Source of the DNA: Clostridia bacterium
GTDB lineage: Bacteria > Bacillota > Clostridia > Christensenellales > CAG-314
Assembly: GCA_028703495.1 (NCBI GenBank)
Contig: JAQVMT010000001.1
Location: 1-64,000 of the forward strand
DNA: 64,000 nucleotides
Direction of reading: 5' to 3'
Positions within the stretch are counted from its first letter, which is position 1; each line of letters starts with the position of its first letter. This document shows positions 56,359 through 64,000 of this stretch, piece after piece. The position numbers and the translations under genes were made by a program. A model generated the notes under the pieces. It saw only the letters and a program-made list of their open reading frames with translations. It was not told the DNA's origin and did not search any database.

Positions 56359-56865
56359 TTATCTGTTTTTCAAGAAGGCTTGCGTAACACTCCGTGCCGA
56401 GTCTACATTGCTTCCAACGATTGACAAGCCGTCCTCCACGTTTGCCGCGGGGCAAAGCTTCCTTATATCCTTGACACTTGAGCCGAATCCGCTACCCTCA
56501 TGAGTGCAAAACGGCACGATGGTTTTGCCCGAAAAGTCATAGCATTCCAAAAACGTCATAACCGCCATCGGGACGGTTCCCCAATAGTTTGGAAAGCCCA
56601 AATATACTGTGTCGTATGCATCAATGTTTTGTGGCGCGTTCAGAATATTGGGGCGGGCGTTTGCCTTTTGGTCCTTTAGTGCCTGATCGATGCACTCGTT
56701 ATAGCTATCCGAATAGGGCATTTCCTGTTCGATTTTGAACATATCACCGCCGACATAAGTCTTGATATACTCCGCAATCACCTCTGTGTTTCCCTTTTTT
56801 AAAACAACAAACGCTCCCTTAGAGTAGTTTTCCGCCGCTCTCGAATAAAAAGCAATTAAATTCAT
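56359..56865 (-). CDS. flavodoxin
   Basis: This gives a 168-aa flavodoxin-like protein: MNLIAFYSRAAENYSKGAFV at the N-terminus (short FMN phosphate loop), AYDTVYLGFPNYWGTVPMAV and GKTIVPFCTHEGSGFGSSVK are the FMN-binding segments. It could carry electrons for the two cluster-containing reductases encoded downstream. The start at 56865 follows GGGAGGT; the open frame ahead of it is not needed. LysR divergent upstream. Confidence 0.9.
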   Translation of the reverse strand: MNLIAFYSRAAENYSKGAFVVLKKGNTEVIAEYIKTYVGGDMFKIEQEMPYSDSYNECIDQALKDQKANARPNILNAPQNIDAYDTVYLGFPNYWGTVPMAVMTFLECYDFSGKTIVPFCTHEGSGFGSSVKDIRKLCPAANVEDGLSIVGSNVDSARSVTQAFLKNR

Positions 56866-57048
56866 AAAAATACCTCCCGATTCTCTCCGCTCTTTAGTAA
56901 TTGACAAAGCCTTGATCGGCTCATCCTCTTTTGCTCCACTCATACCATTTGTGTATTTGGTCGATTAAGCTGTTCCGTTAACCTACGGGTATCGTGAGTA
57001 CCGAGTGCTTTCCGCTTGCCGATTACCGAAGTTGCTCGAATATACTCA

Positions 57049-57117
57049 ATTATACACCAAAACCGTTTGACATGCAAGTTCGAATTTGCTAATATAGTAT
57101 TAACCACAAGTTAATAC
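57049..57117 (-). promoter_or_regulatory. flavodoxin promoter and LysR-type operator
   Basis: On the minus strand TTGCAT (57077-57072), 17 bp and TATAAT (57054-57049) form a promoter. Twenty bases upstream lies a perfect inverted repeat, GTATTAA-N7-TTAATAC (57097-57117), which contains the T-N11-A pattern of LysR sites. Confidence 0.7.
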
Positions 57118-57371
57118 CAACCGATATGCTCGCATATACGCATAACAGAATATATACGCGCGTACACGCGCGAATCAATATATATAAGAAACAGACTGTT
57201 TAGTCGGAACGGCTATTCGAATGTCGTATGCAAATTACCGCAATGGCTTCCGCTACCGATTTTTACTGCGGAGCGCGCAATGGCAAAGCCGTTTGTTTTG
57301 TCACGCACGTATCGATGAGTGAATTTGCACACTCGGCGGTATTGCAAAAAATCGGAATCGGAGGAAAGAAT

Positions 57372-58268
57372 ATGTACAATCCATTATTACGGACGTTTAT
57401 CGGGGTTGCCGATTGCGGGAGTTTTACAAAGGCGGCGGAAGCATTGTATATTTCCCCGACCTCGGTTATGAAGCAGATTAATTCCTTAGAGGATCATTTG
57501 GGCTTGAAGCTGTTTGACAGAAAGCCCAATGGTGTGACCTTGACCTTTGTAGGCAGATCCGTATACAAGGATGCGAGGTTTATTATCGATTACTCCGCAA
57601 ACGCTTTGTCGGCGGCGGTTAAGCTTACGGAGGAGTACGAAAAGACCTTCTGTATCGGGACCTCTTTATTGAATCCTGCAAAGCCATTCATGGACATTTG
57701 GTACAGGCACAACAAGGATTTTGCCGATTACAAGCTACATTTGGTGCCTTTCGACGACAATCACAAAAATATTATGAACGAGATCAACTCGCTCGGGGAA
57801 AAGTTCGATTTTCTTATCGGCGTTTGCGACTCGAAATTATGGCTCAATAAATGTAATATGCTCTTCTTGGGCAGGTATCGAAAAATGTGTGCGGTATCAA
57901 AAAGTCACCGCTTGGCAAGTAAAGCTTTCCTTACCTTCGATGATTTGAGCGGTGAAACGTTGATGATGGTGTCTAAAGGCGATTCCGATACCAATGATTC
58001 TATAAGAAAAGACATAGAAACCAATCACCCTACCATAAAAATTGAAGACACCGCATACTTTTACGATATGTCGGTTTTCAACAGATGTGCCGAAAGCAAC
58101 AACGTGCTCTTAACATTAGAGTGTTGGAAGGATGTCCACCCTAATTTGGTTACGATCCCTGTCGAGTGGGACTATTCCATTCCCTACGGCTTGTTGTACG
58201 CACTCAACCCTCCCGAGGACATTCTGCGGTTCGTCCGCACAATCGAAAAAGCGCGGACCGATGTTTAG
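57372..58268 (+). CDS. LysR-family transcriptional regulator
   Basis: This gives a 298-aa regulator. The HTH reads LLRTFIGVADCGSFTKAAEA, then LYISPTSVMKQINSLEDHLG and LKLFDRKPNGV, typical LysR wording. The effector domain follows. The start at 57372 comes after GGAGGAAAG; 48 open codons upstream are unlikely to be used. Divergent from the flavodoxin-reductase operon, which it probably controls through the palindrome at 57097-57117. Confidence 0.93.
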   Translation: MYNPLLRTFIGVADCGSFTKAAEALYISPTSVMKQINSLEDHLGLKLFDRKPNGVTLTFVGRSVYKDARFIIDYSANALSAAVKLTEEYEKTFCIGTSLLNPAKPFMDIWYRHNKDFADYKLHLVPFDDNHKNIMNEINSLGEKFDFLIGVCDSKLWLNKCNMLFLGRYRKMCAVSKSHRLASKAFLTFDDLSGETLMMVSKGDSDTNDSIRKDIETNHPTIKIEDTAYFYDMSVFNRCAESNNVLLTLECWKDVHPNLVTIPVEWDYSIPYGLLYALNPPEDILRFVRTIEKARTDV

Positions 58269-58442
58269 CGACGACAAGATTGCTGTCGATTGCATATATC
58301 GAACGCAACAGCCGTTTATGACATAAGCCGTAAGAAGAATTTGGGGCGGTGAATGATTTCGTCGTATGATTTTGGCAGACTTGAGGCGCAAAAAAACTTT
58401 GCAAAATTACACAAAATAATTTGAAAAAATCGCGAAAAACGT

Positions 58443-58471
58443 TTGACAATGAAAAAGGGTTGTGGTAATAT
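58443..58471 (+). promoter_or_regulatory. rRNA operon promoter P1
   Basis: TTGACA, 17 bp, TAATAT, preceded by GCGAAAAACGT. The same GCGAAAAACGTTTGACA block precedes P2, so one promoter arose from or matches the other. Confidence 0.8.
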
Positions 58472-58643
58472 ATCAAAGCTGTCGCGAGGGAGCGGCGCTT
58501 GGCAAGTGAAAGCAGGTCGAACGCCGAGATCGGGCGCGTGTGCCGCGAGGTTGCACGCAGGTCGAATCGAAAATCCCATTCGCAAAAGCGGTTCCAAAAT
58601 CTGAAAAAAAGTCAAAAAACTTCAAAAAAAGTGCGAAAAACGT

Positions 58644-58673
58644 TTGACAAAGAGATAGGAGCTGTGATAAGAT
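58644..58673 (+). promoter_or_regulatory. rRNA operon promoter P2
   Basis: TTGACA, 18 bp, TAAGAT, again behind GCGAAAAACGT. About 338 bp of leader lie between it and the 23S gene; no 16S or tRNA sequence is in this stretch. Confidence 0.75.
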
Positions 58674-59011
58674 ATTTAGGCTGACGTGAGCGGGGGACAC
58701 AAACACAGCTAAACAAGCTGTTCGAGTGAGCTTCGCGGGGCGGAAGGAATACGGCTGAAAGGCTGTGCGAATTTCGACAAAGCGGCGGTACTGCGCAGGT
58801 GCGCGGGTGTGTACATTGACAACTGCATATAACAAACTTAATTAAAGAAGCAAATTAAAATTAGACACGAGACGAATACTTTAAATGTAGATTACAGACA
58901 AAGTGAAGTCGAAGTGTTAATATGCATTATTACAATTTTATTGCGATTTTGAGTTAAGAGTTAAAACAAAAAATCTTATTTAAAATACTGAGGATAAATA
59001 TTATATTATAC

Positions 59012-61914
<2,903 letters not shown>

Positions 61915-62028
61915 AATATAATATAAGGGAATTAATTAAGGGAAGGATATGCAGTTATTTGTGTACACATACGTGCGCGCATGATTTAGATTGCTAACGG
62001 GTGCGAATGCATTCGAGAGTATATACCA

Positions 62029-62146
62029 TTGCGGTGACGATAGCGAGGAGGAACCACCTGTTCTCATCTCGAACACAGAAGTTAAGCTCTTCAGCGCAGA
62101 AAGTACTTGGCTGGTGACGGCCCGGGAGGATATGACGTTGCCGCAT
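62029..62146 (+). rRNA. 5S ribosomal RNA
   Basis: About 118 nt with the conserved GAGGAACCACCTGTTCTCAT and CGAACACAGAAGTTAAGCTC (loop A to helix III) and closing TGCGGT/GCCGCA helix I. It is 115 bp after the 23S gene, without a tRNA between. Confidence 0.94.
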
Positions 62147-62151
62147 CCATT

Positions 62152-62180
62152 AACCACTTGCATACGCAGGTGGTTTTTTC
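62152..62180 (+). terminator. Rho-independent terminator of the rRNA operon
   Basis: AACCACTTGC-ATAC-GCAGGTGGTT stem with one G-U pair, followed by a T-run, directly after the 5S gene. Confidence 0.9.
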
Positions 62181-62230
62181 ATGCTCTTCTACATTGACTG
62201 ACTGTCGGTAGTGAGCTTCTGACTTTTTTA

Positions 62231-62504
62231 TTCGTAGGGGCGAAGCCGTGTGTTCGCCCGCAGATTGCATGCACGGCGCATTTTTTGATTTATTTTTACA
62301 AAAGGTTCAACGATATTTACCTACACCTCGAATCTAAGGGAAGATATTATCCTCATTTATCCTAAAATCTAAGGAAATTACTACTTTCATAAACCCAAAT
62401 CTAAGGAAATATACTATTTGCATTTACTCTAAATCTAAGGGGAATAAGTCGTTTGCTTTACCCTTTATTCGTAGGAGCGAACCCGTGTGTTCGCCCGCAG
62501 ATTG
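62231..62504. repeat. two copies of the dispersed GCGAAC palindrome flanking a tandem array
   Basis: TTCGTAGGGGCGAAGCCGTG... at 62231-62266 and TTATTCGTAGGAGCGAACCC... at 62466-62504 both continue GTGTGTTCGCCCGCAGATTG, here read in parts. They flank the tandem repeat at 62331-62465. Confidence 0.8.
62331..62465. repeat. 32-35-bp tandem repeat, four copies
   Basis: AATCTAAGG begins units at 62331, 62366, 62398 and 62432. Units keep AATCTAAGG(G)AA plus a T-rich end and have diverged elsewhere. The stretch 62181-62874 otherwise has no recognisable gene. Confidence 0.75.
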
Positions 62505-62874
62505 ACCTCACGGATAAACAAATATAAGGTTGCTTATTCTTTGTTCGACTATTTTGAGGCATAGCAGTAGCCCGAACTGAAGGTTGCTATTTTATTGCTT
62601 CTGGCTACATATGAATGCGGTAATTAGTGCGAGCAAACAATACTATGTCGTATGTTGTCTTATTTTGCGTATGTATTTCCTTTTTTCTGAATTTGGATTA
62701 TAATTGATGCAATCACGGTATCAAATGAATGCCCGTTATACGCAGGTTTTACGGAAGATAGCTTTTCCCGAGCTAAAAACAGCGCAGGTGCGCAATCTCG
62801 GGGAAATTTGTTTTCCGTTTTTTGCGTCTTTCGGACAAATTCAAGCGAATTTAAATCTAATGGGGGATTGAAAT

Positions 62875-63654
62875 ATGGCAAGAAAAATTGTTATCACTAG
62901 CGGAAAAGGTGGAGTGGGAAAAACCACGTTGACGGCGAGTTTGGGGTATAAGCTTGCGCGTTTGGGCATGAGAGTGGCTCTGGTGGATATGGATTTGGGA
63001 CTTAACAACCTCGATGTGACTATGGGCATCGAGAATCGAATAGTTTTCGATTTACTTGACGTCGTCGAGGGAAGGTGTCGCGTGAAGCAGGCACTAATAC
63101 AGCACGAGGAGCTGTTGAATCTGTACATAATGCCCAACTGCCATTTCGAGAGAAAGACCATAACCGCTCACGGTTTGAAGGAGGTAATCGGCAAGATGAG
63201 CGAATTGTTCGACTTTATACTTTTGGACTGTCCGGCGGGTGTGGACATCGGCTTCCATAGGTCGGTCGTGTGCGCCGACGAGGCGATCGTCGTGACTACT
63301 CCGCATATAACGAGTATTCGCGATTCGGACAAGGTCGCGGGAATCCTTAAAACCTATGAATTGAACGCTATATATTCGGTCGTAAACCGACTGCGTGGCG
63401 ATTTGGTTGCAAGCGGCGAGATGGTGGATGCTTACGAGATCTTCGATATGCTCAAACTCAAGCCCTTGGGAATTATTCCCGAAAGCGATAACATCAACCT
63501 CTATAACCTATCCGATTTGGACGGCGCAAGCGGTTATCCGTATGAGGTGCTTGCCGGCAATTTGCTTGACGGAACAGGCACAATGTTGGACTGCACGCAA
63601 AGATACAGCGGTTTTATCGGTCGTATTCGGAGAAATCTGAAAAGAAATGCATAA
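62875..63654 (+). CDS. minD: septum site-determining protein MinD
   Basis: This gives a 259-aa ParA/MinD ATPase: KGGVGKTT deviant Walker A at residues 10-17, RVALVDMDLGLNNLDVTMG (MinD signature), FILLDCPAGVDIGF (Walker B) and a basic amphipathic C-terminal helix SGFIGRIRRNLKRNA for membrane binding. It positions the division septum with MinC/MinE. No minC or minE is seen in the window. The last 78 bp are duplicated right behind the gene. Confidence 0.94.
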   Translation: MARKIVITSGKGGVGKTTLTASLGYKLARLGMRVALVDMDLGLNNLDVTMGIENRIVFDLLDVVEGRCRVKQALIQHEELLNLYIMPNCHFERKTITAHGLKEVIGKMSELFDFILLDCPAGVDIGFHRSVVCADEAIVVTTPHITSIRDSDKVAGILKTYELNAIYSVVNRLRGDLVASGEMVDAYEIFDMLKLKPLGIIPESDNINLYNLSDLDGASGYPYEVLAGNLLDGTGTMLDCTQRYSGFIGRIRRNLKRNA

Positions 63655-63752
63655 TCACGTTACCGAACGCGACCGGCACAATGTTGGACTGCACGCAAAG
63701 ATACAGCGGTTTTATCGGTCGTATTCGGAGAAATCTGAAAAGATATGCATAA
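63577..63752. repeat. duplication of the minD 3' end
   Basis: 63577-63654, ending at the minD TAA, recurs at 63675-63752 (98-bp offset) with one change (AGAAATGC to AGATATGC). The copy has no start and is not expressed as a separate gene as far as can be seen. Confidence 0.95.
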
Positions 63753-63921
63753 CAGGTAACGCAATTTAATTTAACAATTTATGCTAAGTGTCCTCTTATC
63801 GGTAAAATAAGACGTAGTGGTATCAGGATAGTGTTTGATTTTGCTTGCAATCAGGCAAAAATGGCGTTATAAGCTTTTATTTGAGGTCATAGGTGAAAGA
63901 CTAAATTATTAAAGGAGAAAT

Positions 63922-64000
63922 ATGAGAAAGGTTTCAATTCAAAAAAATCAACTGAAACGTATGCGCAGCGTACTTAGTCAAGACAAGAGGAATCAAAACA
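63922..64000 (+). CDS. start of an unidentified gene, cut by the window end
   Basis: AAGGAG is well placed before ATG 63922. The 26 visible residues start MRKVSIQKNQLKRMRSVLSQ and are strongly basic. Too little is present for identification. It follows minD, so it may belong to the same division-related cluster. Confidence 0.55.
   Translation, partial: MRKVSIQKNQLKRMRSVLSQDKRNQN

Noticed and set aside
62331-62465. Four regularly spaced AATCTAAGG motifs as a mini-CRISPR
   Set aside because: The conserved part is only about 11 bp, spacing varies (32-35 bp), and the intervening sequences resemble each other, so it is a diverged tandem repeat.

Overview
The window looks like a chromosome segment of an anaerobic, amino-acid-fermenting Clostridia-like Firmicute, probably host-associated. 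The evidence is a nearly complete lysine fermentation operon, an indolepyruvate:ferredoxin oxidoreductase, ferredoxin-type aldo/keto reductases, strong GGAGG ribosome binding sites, and large BspA-type leucine-rich surface proteins. The exact taxon cannot be fixed by eye; the 23S rRNA at 59012-61914 would settle it.

Layout. 1-10112: a type I-B CRISPR-Cas locus on the minus strand (frameshifted WYL regulator, cas6, Cst1-type cas8, cas7, cas5, cas3, fused remnants of cas4 and cas1, intact cas2, then a 6-repeat array). Interference genes are intact, but adaptation is destroyed: cas4 and cas1 are collapsed by two deletions. 10565-13511: M20 dipeptidase and gltX. 13919-13994: tRNA-Val(GAC), whose 3' end is repeated 239 bp downstream. 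14470-26173: a 2455-aa cell-surface subtilase carrying BspA repeats, a 1177-aa lipoprotein with a triplicated starch-binding-like module, and a MarR regulator. 27102-30614: a loose group of acetyltransferases, a nitroreductase and a conserved hypothetical gene, two of them frameshifted. 31556-36875: a BspA/InlB-repeat lipoprotein split by a (CT)n frameshift, then a transmembrane HTH protein with a degenerate trypsin-like ectodomain. 37285-39677: iorBA on the minus strand.

40162-49835 is the metabolic centre of the window. A sigma-A promoter and a long leader with a lysine riboswitch and terminator precede kal, kce, a GlmU-C-like acetyltransferase gene, kdd, kamA, kamD, kamE and a MutS-like ATPase gene. 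Together they encode lysine to beta-lysine to 3,5-diaminohexanoate to 3-keto-5-aminohexanoate to 3-aminobutyryl-CoA to crotonyl-CoA. The terminator's 5' arm overlaps the aptamer's P1 strand, which predicts that lysine turns the operon ON. CoA transferase, butyryl-CoA dehydrogenase and a lysine transporter are not in the window.

50259-58268: PEP carboxykinase, a DUF1893 gene with an in-frame stop, an ECF-type membrane protein, two ferredoxin-fused aldo/keto reductases, a flavodoxin and a divergent LysR regulator. 58443-62180: a 23S-5S rRNA operon with its own tandem promoters and no 16S gene. 62875-64000: minD and the start of one more gene.

Two genome-wide habits stand out. First, short tandem duplications sit at gene ends (tRNA-Val, iorB, kal, pckG, minD) and in many intergenic regions. 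Second, frameshifts fall on short simple tracts: three genes would be restored by one extra base in an A6/T6 run, and one surface lipoprotein by one extra CT unit.
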